Below are positions 34,691-42,946 of a stretch of DNA of 64,000 nt, piece by piece. The first letter of the stretch is position 1; each line of letters opens with the position of its first letter. A model generated the notes under the pieces. It was not told the origin of the DNA. It saw nothing but the letters and a program-made list of their open reading frames with translations, and ran no database searches. This DNA comes from Caballeronia jiangsuensis (GTDB lineage Bacteria; Pseudomonadota; Gammaproteobacteria; Burkholderiales; Burkholderiaceae), in assembly GCA_000648925.1 (NCBI GenBank), contig JFHF01000016.1:89329-153328 (forward strand), in the 5' to 3' direction. Position numbers and translations under genes: made by a program.

Positions 34691-35197
34691 TCAGCGCTCC
34701 GTTTGCTTGCCCCACGCGAGCGCGACGAAAGCCGTGCATAGCGCTTCCATGCCGAGCGCGTCTTCATCGTCGAAGCGGTTCGGCACGGGGCTGTCCACAT
34801 CCCATACGCCGATCAGCGTGCCATCGCTCGCGACGAGCGGCACGACGATCTCCGAACGCGACGCCGAATCGCACGCGATATGCCCGGGAAACGCATGCAC
34901 GTCCGGCACGACCTGCGTGCGCCGCTCACGCGCCGCCGTGCCGCAGACGCCGCGTCCGAGCGCGATGCGCACGCACGCCGGCTTGCCCTGAAACGGCCCG
35001 ACGACGAGCTCCGTGCCATCGAAGCGATAGAAGCCGGCCCAGTTGAGATCGGGCAGCGAGTGATAGACGAGCGACGAAAAATTCGCGGCATTGGCGATGA
35101 AGTCAGTTTCATCGGCGATGAGCGCGCGGGCTTGCTGCAGCAGGTCGTCGTATTGCGCGGCCTTGCTGGCGTGCGTGGCTTGGGAAATCGAGAACAT
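34691..35197 (-). CDS. msrC: Free methionine-(R)-sulfoxide reductase (GAF type)
   Basis: A 168-residue single GAF-domain enzyme that reduces free methionine-R-sulfoxide, using thioredoxin. The start was set at ATG 35197 (MFSISQATHASKAAQYDDLL), in line with family length; an in-frame ATG at 35350 would add 51 basic residues. The three catalytic cysteines of the E. coli enzyme are present at C75, C85 and C109 in the same 10- and 24-residue spacing. The WAGFYRF and DVDSPVPNRFD segments are conserved. Co-directional with the DUF302 gene. Confidence 0.93.
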   Translation of the reverse strand: MFSISQATHASKAAQYDDLLQQARALIADETDFIANAANFSSLVYHSLPDLNWAGFYRFDGTELVVGPFQGKPACVRIALGRGVCGTAARERRTQVVPDVHAFPGHIACDSASRSEIVVPLVASDGTLIGVWDVDSPVPNRFDDEDALGMEALCTAFVALAWGKQTER

Positions 35198-35490
35198 GAA
35201 GCGACGAAGGAAGTGTCGAAAAGTGTCGCCGACGATAGCACAACGTTCCGCCCGGCGCTTCGCCTGGCGCCGCCCGTCGAAAGCTGGTTTATCGCCGGCC
35301 GTAAGCTCGCCGGAAAGCATCGGCGCGCGGCTTGGCACTGTCGATTGCATCGCCTAGTGTGGAAGCGCACCGGGTCCGCGATTTGCGTCCTCAGAGCATC
35401 GCGCCTCATGCGATCGCCTCTTCAAAACGTGCTTAAAAAAGCAGCTCCGGGATTTCCCTCCTTTACTTCGACGCGCCGTCAGTCTTAAAT
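35198..35490. other. Intergenic region between divergent msrC and ROK genes
   Basis: About 290 bp. AAGTGTCG is repeated at 35211-35218 and 35221-35228, 10 bp apart, just upstream of the msrC start. The rest is GC-rich with no supported gene; the ROK operator follows at 35491. Confidence 0.35.
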
Positions 35491-35505
35491 AAATCAACTT
35501 GATTT
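35491..35505. promoter_or_regulatory. Palindromic operator of the ROK/ABC operon
   Basis: AAATCAA-C-TTGATTT is a perfect 7-bp inverted repeat around one base, in a strongly AT-rich block (35485-35512) within GC-rich DNA. It is 20 bp before the ROK start and in the right place for autorepression. Confidence 0.6.
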
Positions 35506-35524
35506 AATTAATGGCCGCGACTCG

Positions 35525-36790
35525 ATGGCCGTCCTTCGGAGACAGCGCGTGAAATCCCCAAGCGGCAGAGGAAGCAACTCCGCAACCGTGCGCCGGTACA
35601 ACGAGCGCCTGCTGTTGCAGGCGCTGCGGCGCGCCGAGCCGGCATCGAAAGCCGAACTCGCGCGTCACGCGAATCTCACGAGCACGGCGGTCGGCAGCAT
35701 CGTCGAGTCGCTGGAAAATGCGGGACTGATCGAATACACCGGCCGCCGTCTCGAAGGCCAGCGCGGCCAGCCCGCGTCGCTGATCCGGCTCGATCCGCGC
35801 GGCGCGTTCGGTATCGGCGTGCGGCTGGATCGCACGGGCATCGAGACGGTGCTCGTGAATTTCGCCGGCGACGTGCTCGCGCGCAGCGCACTCGATGCCG
35901 TGCTGCCGCATCCGGCCGAGGCGCTGGAGATCGTGCGGCGCGACATCGCGAAGATGCTCGGCCTGCTCTCGGCCCCGGAGCGCGAGCGGCTGGCGGGCGT
36001 CGGCATCGCGCAGCCCTTCAATCTCGGCAGCTGGCTGCGCGAACTCGGCCTGCCCGCCGAAACCTTCCGCGCCTGGGACGAGACCGATTTCGCCGATGAA
36101 CTCAGCCGCGCGCTCTCGCTGCCGGTCTTCAGCGAAAACGACGGCAACGCCGCCGCGACCGCCGAACTCTTCTACGGTCACGGCCGCCGCTGCGACGACT
36201 TCGTTTATCTCTTTCTCGGCTCGGCGATCGGCGGCGGCATCGCGATCAACGGCGACTGTCTGCGCGGCGCGTCGGGCAATGCGGGCGACATCGGCGTGAT
36301 TCCCGTGCCGCCGAGCCGCCTGCCGTCCGCGCCGCAACCCGCGGGACCGTGGGACATCCTGCTGTCGCGCGCGTCGCTGAACGCGCTCGTGCGGCATCTC
36401 CACTACTGCGGCGCGGCGGCGGACAACCGCATCGACCTGCAGGCGTGCATCGAGCAGCGTCTTCCGGCTGTCGACGAATGGATCGACGACTGCATCGAGG
36501 CGCTCGCGCCCGCCCTGCGCGCGACGCTCTGCGTGCTCGACGTGCCGATGGTCGTGATCGACGCCGATATCGACGGCGGCCTGCTCGACCAGCTCGTCAA
36601 GCGCCTCTCGACGACGCTCGCCGCCAACGCGCCCGAAGCGCGCGGCACCCCGACGCTCGTGCGCGGCTCCTTCGGTCCGGATGCGGGCGCGATCGGCGCG
36701 GCCACGTTGCCGATGTTCTTCAACTTCTCACCGCGCGCGGCGATTCGCCACGCGGGCATCAAAACCCAAGAGGTGAACCATGCCGCATGA
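35525..36790 (+). CDS. ROK family transcriptional regulator (XylR/NagC type)
   Basis: A 421-residue repressor. The N-terminal winged helix ([40 protein letters not shown]) is followed by a ROK sugar-kinase-like domain: [45 protein letters not shown]. The zinc-binding Cys motif of ROK kinases is not evident, and the regulator is unlikely to phosphorylate sugar. Its end overlaps the ABC ATPase start by 11 bp, so it is the first gene of the sugar-uptake operon and would respond to the transported sugar. Confidence 0.88.
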   Translation: MAVLRRQRVKSPSGRGSNSATVRRYNERLLLQALRRAEPASKAELARHANLTSTAVGSIVESLENAGLIEYTGRRLEGQRGQPASLIRLDPRGAFGIGVRLDRTGIETVLVNFAGDVLARSALDAVLPHPAEALEIVRRDIAKMLGLLSAPERERLAGVGIAQPFNLGSWLRELGLPAETFRAWDETDFADELSRALSLPVFSENDGNAAATAELFYGHGRRCDDFVYLFLGSAIGGGIAINGDCLRGASGNAGDIGVIPVPPSRLPSAPQPAGPWDILLSRASLNALVRHLHYCGAAADNRIDLQACIEQRLPAVDEWIDDCIEALAPALRATLCVLDVPMVVIDADIDGGLLDQLVKRLSTTLAANAPEARGTPTLVRGSFGPDAGAIGAATLPMFFNFSPRAAIRHAGIKTQEVNHAA

Positions 36791-38324
36791 CCCTTCCACC
36801 CGAACGCCGCTTCTGGAAATGCGCGGCATCAGCAAGACCTTTCCCGGCGTGCGCGCGCTCAACGACGTGCGCCTGTCCGTCTATCCCGGTGAAGTGCATT
36901 CGTTGATGGGCGAAAACGGCGCGGGCAAGTCCACGCTGATGAAAATTCTGTCGGGCGCGTATCAGGCCGACGCGGGCGGCCAGATTCTGATCGACGGCAA
37001 GCCGGTCACCATCGACGGGCCGCTCGCCGCGCGCGCGCTCGGCGTCGCGGTGATCTATCAGGAACTGAGCCTCGCGCCGAACCTTTCCGTCGCGGAGAAC
37101 ATCCACGCGGGACGCGAGCTGCGGCGCAACAGGCTGGTCGATCGCAAAGGCATGGAGCGCGGCTGCGAGGATGTGCTCAAGCGCCTCGGCGCGAGCTTCA
37201 AGCCGCATACGCTCGTCGGCGATCTGTCGATCGCGGAGCGGCAACTGGTCGAAATCGCGCGCGCCGTGCATGCACATGCGCGCATCCTCGTGATGGACGA
37301 GCCGACCACGCCGCTTTCCTCGCGCGAAACCGATCGTCTCTTCGAGCTCGTGCGCACGCTGCGCGCGGAGGGCATCGCGATCATCTACATCAGCCACCGG
37401 ATGGCGGAGATCTATGAGCTGTCGGATCGCGTCTCGGTGCTGCGCGACGGATCGTACGTCGGCACGCTGATGCGCGAGGAACTGTCCGCCGACAGCCTCG
37501 TGAAGATGATGGTCGGCCGCGACATCTCCGGCTTCTACAAGAAGCAGCACGCGCCCTACGATCCGGGCAACGTCGTGCTGTCCGTGCGCGATATCGCCGA
37601 CAACAATCGCGTGAAAGGATGCAGCCTCGACCTGCACAAGGGCGAAGTGCTGGGCATCGCGGGACTCGTCGGCGCGGGCCGCACGGAGCTTGCGCGCCTC
37701 ATCTTCGGCGCGGAGGAAAAGGCGCGCGGCGAAGTGTCGATGCACGGCAAGCCGGTGAAGCTGCGCACGCCGCGCGACGCGATCGACGCGGGCCTCGTCT
37801 ATCTCACCGAGGACCGCAAGGGCCAGGGCCTCTTCCTCGACATGAGCGTGCGCGACAACATCAACATCACGGTCGCCGGACGCGATGCGAAAGCGGGCGT
37901 GATGGATCTGCCGCGCGGCAACACGCGTGCGAAGGACGCGATCGCCGCGCTCACCATCCGCGTGCCGAACATGCGCGTGAACGTGGGCGCGCTGTCGGGC
38001 GGCAACCAGCAGAAGGTGCTGCTGTCGCGTCTGCTCGAAACGAAGCCCGACGTGCTGATCCTCGACGAGCCGACGCGCGGCGTCGATATCGGTGCGAAGT
38101 CGGAGATTTATCGAATCATCAACGATCTCGCGCGCTCGGGCGTCGGCGTGATCGTCATCTCGAGCGAGCTGCCGGAAGTCATCGGCGTGGCGGACCGCGT
38201 GCTCGTGATGCGCGAAGGCGAAATCGCGGGCGAACTCGGCGGCCATTCCGGCAAGCCGATTTCGCAGGAAGGGATCATCGAACTGGCGACGGGCTCGAAG
38301 GTCGCGCTCGATCAGGCGGCGTAA
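36780..38324 (+). CDS. Sugar ABC transporter ATP-binding protein (RbsA-like)
   Basis: A 514-residue protein with two nucleotide-binding domains. NBD1 has Walker [10 protein letters not shown], signature [14 protein letters not shown] and Walker [16 protein letters not shown]2 has the shortened Walker [10 protein letters not shown], signature [13 protein letters not shown] and Walker [13 protein letters not shown]. The weak NBD2 Walker A and altered NBD1 signature are normal for RbsA/XylG-type ATPases. It energises import through the permease encoded next. The substrate is a monosaccharide or polyol by family; which one is unknown. Confidence 0.93.
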   Translation: MPHDPSTRTPLLEMRGISKTFPGVRALNDVRLSVYPGEVHSLMGENGAGKSTLMKILSGAYQADAGGQILIDGKPVTIDGPLAARALGVAVIYQELSLAPNLSVAENIHAGRELRRNRLVDRKGMERGCEDVLKRLGASFKPHTLVGDLSIAERQLVEIARAVHAHARILVMDEPTTPLSSRETDRLFELVRTLRAEGIAIIYISHRMAEIYELSDRVSVLRDGSYVGTLMREELSADSLVKMMVGRDISGFYKKQHAPYDPGNVVLSVRDIADNNRVKGCSLDLHKGEVLGIAGLVGAGRTELARLIFGAEEKARGEVSMHGKPVKLRTPRDAIDAGLVYLTEDRKGQGLFLDMSVRDNINITVAGRDAKAGVMDLPRGNTRAKDAIAALTIRVPNMRVNVGALSGGNQQKVLLSRLLETKPDVLILDEPTRGVDIGAKSEIYRIINDLARSGVGVIVISSELPEVIGVADRVLVMREGEIAGELGGHSGKPISQEGIIELATGSKVALDQAA

Positions 38325-38349
38325 GACACCAAGGAATCTGGAGAGAGAC

Positions 38350-39387
38350 ATGGCTAACACGACGAAACACCACGACACGGGCACCACGCCGGTTGCGAAG
38401 GCGGAAAGCACAACGCAACGACAGAACCGCATCGAACATCGCGAGCGCATGCAGGTGCTGATGCGAACCGCGGGCATGCTGCCCGTCCTGATCCTGCTGT
38501 GCATCGGCTTCGGCGTCGTGACGGACGGCTTCTTCAGCTTCCAGAACCTGTCGATCGTCACGCAGCAGGCATCGATCAATATCGTGCTCGCGGCGGGCAT
38601 GACCTTCGTGATTCTCACGGGCGGCATCGACCTGTCGGTCGGCTCGGTGCTGTCGGCGGCGGCGGTCACCGCGTTACTCGCGTCGAATATTCCGGGCTGG
38701 GGATGGCTCGGCATTCCGGCCGCGCTCGCAGTCGGTCTCGGCTTCGGCGTCGTCAACGGCCTCCTGATCGCGCTCCTGAGACTGCCGCCGTTCATCGTGA
38801 CGCTCGGCTCGCTCACCGCGGTGCGCGGCATCGCGCGGCTGATCGGCCACGACACGACCATCTTCAATCCGCAACTGTCGTTCGCGTTCATCGGCAACGA
38901 CACGCTCTTCGGCGTGCCCTGGCTCGTGATCATCGCGATTGCGGTCGTGATCGTGTCGTGGTTCGTCCTGCGCCGCACGGTGCTCGGCCTGCGCATCTAT
39001 TCGGTCGGCGGCAATCCGGAGGCGGCGCGTCTTTCGGGTATCAAGGTGTGGGGCATCCAGCTCTTCGTCTACGCGATCTCGGGCTTGCTCGCGGGTCTCG
39101 GCGCGGTGATGTCCGCCGCGCGTCTCTATGCCGCGAACGGTTTGCAGCTCGGCCAGTCGTATGAACTCGATGCGATCGCCGCGGTGATTCTCGGCGGCAC
39201 GAGCTTCGTCGGCGGCGTGGGTTCGATCGTCGGCACGCTGGTGGGCGCGCTCATCATCGCGGTGCTGACGAACGGCCTCGTGCTGCTCGGCGTGTCGGAT
39301 ATCTGGCAATACATCATCAAGGGCCTCGTGATCATCGGCGCGGTGGCGCTCGATCGTTACCGTCAGCGCGGCTCGGCTCGCACCTGA
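38350..39387 (+). CDS. Sugar ABC transporter permease (RbsC-like)
   Basis: A 345-residue inner-membrane permease with a charged 40-residue cytoplasmic N-terminus and about eight to ten helices. The family segments GMTFVILTGGIDLSVGSVL, LPPFIVTLGSLTAVRGIARL, YSVGGNPEAARLSGI (the ATPase-contact EAA-like loop) and AAVILGGTSFVGGVGSIVGTLVGALI are all present. A GGAGAGAG site precedes its ATG. It lies between the ATPase and binding-protein genes, completing an importer. Confidence 0.93.
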   Translation: MANTTKHHDTGTTPVAKAESTTQRQNRIEHRERMQVLMRTAGMLPVLILLCIGFGVVTDGFFSFQNLSIVTQQASINIVLAAGMTFVILTGGIDLSVGSVLSAAAVTALLASNIPGWGWLGIPAALAVGLGFGVVNGLLIALLRLPPFIVTLGSLTAVRGIARLIGHDTTIFNPQLSFAFIGNDTLFGVPWLVIIAIAVVIVSWFVLRRTVLGLRIYSVGGNPEAARLSGIKVWGIQLFVYAISGLLAGLGAVMSAARLYAANGLQLGQSYELDAIAAVILGGTSFVGGVGSIVGTLVGALIIAVLTNGLVLLGVSDIWQYIIKGLVIIGAVALDRYRQRGSART

Positions 39388-39458
39388 TTCCCGCTATCCG
39401 GGCGCACTCGGTCCGCGTGCGCCCGCTCTCGAAAAAAGGACCAACTGGAGACAACAAC

Positions 39459-40406
39459 ATGCGCAAACACAATAAGCTTTTCGCCAGCGTCGCACTCGCT
39501 CTCGGATTCACCCTGTCGCTGTCCGCGCACGCCGCCGACAAGCAGTTGAAGTCCGTCGGCATCACGGTCGGCTCGCTCGGCAACCCGTACTTCGTCACCA
39601 TCGCGCGGGGCGCGGAAGCGAAGGCCAAGTCGATCAACCCGAACGCCAAGGTGCAGGCGGTGTCGTCGGACTACGACATGAACAAGCAGTTCACGCAGAT
39701 CGACAACTTCATCTCGGCGCACGTCGATCTGATTCTGCTCAACGCCGTCGATCCGAAGGCGATCGAGCCGGCGGTGAAGAAAGCGCAGAAGGCGGGCATC
39801 GTCGTGATCGCGGTCGATGTCGCGGCGGCGGGCGCGGACGCGACCGTGCAGACCAACAACGTGCAGGCCGGCGAAATCTCCTGCGATTTTCTGGCGAAGA
39901 AGCTCAACGGCAAGGGCAACGTCGTGATCGAGAACGGGCCGCAGGTATCGGCGGTGATCGATCGCGTGAACGGCTGCAAGACCGTGCTCGCGAAAAATCC
40001 GGGCATCAAGATCCTGTCCGACGATCAGGACGCGAAAGGCTCGCGCGAAGGCGGCATGAACGCGATGCAGGGTTATCTCACGCGCTTCCCGAAACTCGAC
40101 GGCGTGTTCGCGATCAACGATCCGCAAGCGATCGGCACCGACCTCGCGGCGAAGCAATTGCATCGGAACAACATCGTGATCACGTCGGTCGATGGCGCGC
40201 CCGATATCGAAACGGCGCTCAAGTCCGACACGATGGTCCAGGCTTCAGCGAGCCAGGATCCGTGGGCGATGGCGCAGCAGGCGGTGAGCGTCGGCTACGA
40301 CCTGATGAACGGCAAGAAGCCGAGCAGCACGACGATCCTGCTGCCCTCGACGCTCGTCACGCGCGAGAACGTCGGCAGCTACAAGGGCTGGTCGTCGCCG
40401 CGCTGA
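39459..40406 (+). CDS. Sugar ABC transporter substrate-binding protein
   Basis: A 315-residue periplasmic binding protein. The start is ATG 39459 with CTGGAG upstream, giving a Sec signal peptide (MRKHNKLFASVALALGFTLS, cleavage at AHA-ADK). Mature motifs SVGITVGSLGNPYFVTIARGAE, VDLILLNAVDPKAIEPAV and GVFAINDPQAIGTDLA fit the ribose/xylose cluster. It captures the substrate for the permease and ATPase just upstream. A cysteine pair (ISCDF and VNGCK) could form a disulfide, a feature also seen in some relatives. Confidence 0.92.
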   Translation: MRKHNKLFASVALALGFTLSLSAHAADKQLKSVGITVGSLGNPYFVTIARGAEAKAKSINPNAKVQAVSSDYDMNKQFTQIDNFISAHVDLILLNAVDPKAIEPAVKKAQKAGIVVIAVDVAAAGADATVQTNNVQAGEISCDFLAKKLNGKGNVVIENGPQVSAVIDRVNGCKTVLAKNPGIKILSDDQDAKGSREGGMNAMQGYLTRFPKLDGVFAINDPQAIGTDLAAKQLHRNNIVITSVDGAPDIETALKSDTMVQASASQDPWAMAQQAVSVGYDLMNGKKPSSTTILLPSTLVTRENVGSYKGWSSPR

Positions 40407-40413
40407 AGCGTCG

Positions 40414-41328
40414 TCATTTGATCGGCACTACCCGCAGCGCGCTCGGCTTGTCCGGCGCGCTCGACCGGTCCACCGCGATCAGACGTTTGCGCGCGACATC
40501 CACCGCGACGCCGCGCGGCGCTTCGAAACCGTCGGCGACCACGGTGGCACGGCCGCGCTTCGAGAAGCCGCAGACGGCATGCGCGCCGCACTTCGTGTAG
40601 AGCGTGCCGTCGGGCGTCGCGGCCATCAGGTCGGGCGCATCGACGGTCGCGAAGACATCGCTCGCGGGCACGGGCGCGCTCGCCGCCCGCGCCGCCTGCA
40701 AATCCACTTTGTAGATGCGATTCGCGGCCTGATCGCTGACGTAGAGCATGTCGCCGACGGCCGCGAGCCCGACGGGCTTCCCCAATCCGGTGACGATGTC
40801 GCGCTCGATCATCTGCCGGGGCGCCGTGCCGCGCGTGATCACGCTGACGCCGCCTTCGGCCGGCGCGCTGCCTTCCTTCACGAACCAGCTCGACAGAAAG
40901 GTGCCGCTGTCGAGCACGAGCAGACCGAGACGCCGCCGCGCGGAATTCGTGTCAGACGCGAGCGCGACCTGGCCGCTCGGCGCGACATCGAAGACCGCGG
41001 CTGCCGTGCCGAAGCCGAATTGCTCGACGAGCAGATGTCCGTTCGGCGCGAACGCGATCTGGCTCAAACCGGTCCGCTCGCCCGCGGCCGCCGGAATGCG
41101 CGCATAGACCGAGAACGCGGGCGCGTCCTCGTCGCCGATATGCGTCGTCATCACGATGGCGTTGGTCCTGTCATCGGTGACGAACACCGCGCCGTCCGAA
41201 TCGCGCACCGCGACGCCGTTCGGCGTGCCCGCGAGCGGCACTTTCTGCGCGGTCGTGCCGGGCGCGACCGAGCCGCACGCCGCGAGGAAAACCGATACCG
41301 CGATTGCCGCCATCACGCGCCGATTCAT
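40414..41328 (-). CDS. Putative lipoprotein, beta-propeller type
   Basis: A 304-residue protein with a lipobox (FLAAC, C18). The mature part has repeated GVAV-D...VFVTDD, LSQIAFAPNGHLLV, PVGLAAVGDMLYVSDQAANRIYKVDL and GVAVDVARKRLIAVDRS units, the pattern of a six-bladed NHL/SMP-30-like propeller. No catalytic metal residues of gluconolactonases were confirmed, so a binding role is as likely as enzyme activity. It converges on the sugar-binding-protein gene, and its start is 113 bp from the divergent Mo-cluster gene. Confidence 0.75.
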   Translation of the reverse strand: MNRRVMAAIAVSVFLAACGSVAPGTTAQKVPLAGTPNGVAVRDSDGAVFVTDDRTNAIVMTTHIGDEDAPAFSVYARIPAAAGERTGLSQIAFAPNGHLLVEQFGFGTAAAVFDVAPSGQVALASDTNSARRRLGLLVLDSGTFLSSWFVKEGSAPAEGGVSVITRGTAPRQMIERDIVTGLGKPVGLAAVGDMLYVSDQAANRIYKVDLQAARAASAPVPASDVFATVDAPDLMAATPDGTLYTKCGAHAVCGFSKRGRATVVADGFEAPRGVAVDVARKRLIAVDRSSAPDKPSALRVVPIK

Positions 41329-41399
41329 GCGCTTCTCCCGTCGATAAGCCGAAGATCATGTCCGATATGCCGCGAGAAACATGGCATCGGGCCGGACGT

Positions 41400-41423
41400 C
41401 GTCATATATTCGGAGACATAACG
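41400..41423 (+). promoter_or_regulatory. ModE-like operator before the Moco-domain gene
   Basis: A 24-base element: CGTCATAT, eight spacer bases, then ACATAACG. The arms match as inverted CGT-N-AT-N-T. The right arm is identical to that of the E. coli modA ModE site as I remember it, and the spacing is the same. It ends 18 bp before ATG 41442 and a ModE-domain protein is encoded two genes downstream. Confidence 0.65.
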
Positions 41424-41441
41424 CTGCTCAAGGCCACATTC

Positions 41442-41942
41442 ATGGACCTCGCATACTCGATTCCTTCGCCGTCGATCGCCGCTCAACCCGTTGTCGTCGA
41501 GATCGGCGGCGCGGTGCAAAGGCCGCTCACGCTCGATCTTGCCGCATTGCGCGAATTCGCGTGCGCGAGCATCGAGCCGTTCGATCTCGTGTGCTTTTCG
41601 ACGGGCCGCTACATCCGTCCGATGGGAAGCTATCGCGGCGTGCAGTTGCGCGCGCTGCTCGACGCGGCGGGCGTGCGCCGCCCGGACAACACGGATTTCA
41701 AGCGCACCGTGTTTCTCGCGCACGCGCACGACGGCTATGCCGTGACGTTTTCATGGCACGAGCTGTTCAATACGCCGATCGGCGCGCAGGTGATCATCGC
41801 GTATGAATGCGCGGATCGCGAGCTCGGCGTCGAGGACGGCTTGCCGGTGCTCGTGTCGGGCGCCGACACCGTCCACGCGCCGCGCCACATGAAGCGCCTC
41901 GTGCGCGTGGATGCGCACGTGCTGGGCACATCGCATCGATGA
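41442..41942 (+). CDS. Small molybdopterin-dependent oxidoreductase domain protein
   Basis: A 166-residue protein of the sulfite-oxidase-type Moco-binding fold (PF00174-like). The conserved order is seen: VVVEIGGAVQRPLTLDLAALREF, a Cys that could ligate Mo (LVCFSTGRYIRPM), YRGVQLRALLDAAGV, AHDGYAVTFSWHELF and VIIAYECADREL. There is no signal peptide and no second domain, so it is shorter than YedY or SuoX. The start ATG 41442 follows the ModE-like box; ATG 41358 is an alternative upstream of the box. Its stop overlaps the NifQ-like gene by 3 bases (ATGA). Confidence 0.8.
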   Translation: MDLAYSIPSPSIAAQPVVVEIGGAVQRPLTLDLAALREFACASIEPFDLVCFSTGRYIRPMGSYRGVQLRALLDAAGVRRPDNTDFKRTVFLAHAHDGYAVTFSWHELFNTPIGAQVIIAYECADRELGVEDGLPVLVSGADTVHAPRHMKRLVRVDAHVLGTSHR

Positions 41943-42487
41943 ACGAATCAGCGCGTGCGTTGCTCGTGCACGCCGCACATCCCGATGCGCCCGATTCCGT
42001 GCTGTTCGCGCGGCTCATCGGCGCGCGCGTCGAATCGGGCGATCTGCTTCTGCTCGGCCTCGACGCCGCCGCGCTATCGCGGCTCATCGGCCGGCATTTT
42101 CCCGGCGCGAAGATCGACCGTCCTCCGGTCGCGATGCTGTGGTCGGCGCAGTGGCCGTTCGTGCGCGATCTGCGCGGCCTTCTGATGTGGCACGACCGCA
42201 CGGCGACGCGGCATCGGCAAGACGCGCTGTGTCTCGCGGCGATCATTTCCGCCGCGTCGCTGCGGCCCGATCACCTGTGGCGCGATCTCGGCCTCGCCGG
42301 ACGCGACGACGTCACCGACATGCTCGGGCGTCACTATCCCGATCTCGTCGCGCGCAATGTCGCGAATCTGCGCTGGAAGAAGTTTCTCGCGCAGGAAGTC
42401 GCGCACGCGCGAGGTGAAGCGCCGACCTGCGCGCCGGGCTGTCCCGGATGCGAGGATTACGCTTTCTGCTATCCGGACAACCGATAA
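41939..42487 (+). CDS. NifQ-like molybdenum-donor protein
   Basis: A 182-residue homolog of NifQ, which carries molybdenum to the FeMo-cofactor scaffold in diazotrophs. The NifQ C-terminal signature is clear: RPDHLWRDLGLAGRDDV, NLRWKKFL, then a cysteine cluster C164-x3-C168-x2-C171-x5-C177 that would hold an Fe-S/Mo centre; the classical NifQ spacing is x4-x2-x5. The N-terminal half has little similarity to NifQ. It overlaps the Moco-domain gene and lies 57 bp before modE, so a general molybdenum-handling role is more likely than nitrogen fixation; no nif genes are in the window. Confidence 0.78.
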   Translation: MNESARALLVHAAHPDAPDSVLFARLIGARVESGDLLLLGLDAAALSRLIGRHFPGAKIDRPPVAMLWSAQWPFVRDLRGLLMWHDRTATRHRQDALCLAAIISAASLRPDHLWRDLGLAGRDDVTDMLGRHYPDLVARNVANLRWKKFLAQEVAHARGEAPTCAPGCPGCEDYAFCYPDNR

Positions 42488-42544
42488 CGCCGACGGCTCC
42501 GCCCTGAAACGCCCGTCCGATTTCCTTCGTGTATTCTCTCGGGC

Positions 42545-42946
42545 ATGGCGACGACCCAGAAAACCACCGAAAGCGCAAAGGTCACTGACACGGCGAACCA
42601 GCCCGCCGAAGTGCGCTTTCGCATGCGCATCACGAAAGGCGAAACGATCGCGATCGGTCCGGGCAAGGTTTCGCTGCTGGAGGCGGTGCACAAGCACGGC
42701 TCGATATCGGCGGCGGCGCGCAGTCTCGACATGTCGTACCGGCGTGCGTGGCTGCTCATCGACGAGCTCAATCGCGCGCTCAAATCGCCCGCGACCATTT
42801 CCGAGCAAGGCGGCCAAAGCGGCGGCGGCTGCGTGCTGACGCCGGTCGGCGAGAGCATCGTCCGGCTTTATCGCGATGTCGAAGCGCAGGCGCAAGCGGC
42901 CTGCGCCGGGCAGATCGAATCGCTCACGCAGTTGCTCAAGCCTTAA
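42545..42946 (+). CDS. modE: ModE-type molybdate-responsive regulator, DNA-binding domain only
   Basis: A 133-residue protein. After a 25-residue disordered start, the ModE/LysR-like winged helix is complete: VSLLEAVHKHGSISAAARSLDMSYRRAWLLIDELN, then GGQSGGGCVLTPVGESIVRLYRDVEAQAQAAC. The two C-terminal TOBE (molybdate-binding) domains of E. coli ModE are absent, so it must sense molybdenum differently or rely on a partner. Single-domain ModE proteins are known in other bacteria. It likely binds the two boxes at 41400 and 44291. Its stop overlaps the DUF2325 gene by 4 bp in convergent orientation. Confidence 0.85.
   Translation: MATTQKTTESAKVTDTANQPAEVRFRMRITKGETIAIGPGKVSLLEAVHKHGSISAAARSLDMSYRRAWLLIDELNRALKSPATISEQGGQSGGGCVLTPVGESIVRLYRDVEAQAQAACAGQIESLTQLLKP

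Noticed and set aside
36780..38324. Degenerate first ABC signature and second Walker A as signs of a broken ATPase
   Set aside because: Both changes are normal for RbsA/XylG-type two-domain sugar ATPases.
36759..38996. A 745-codon open frame antisense to the sugar ABC genes
   Set aside because: Covers parts of three real genes and shows only antisense composition.
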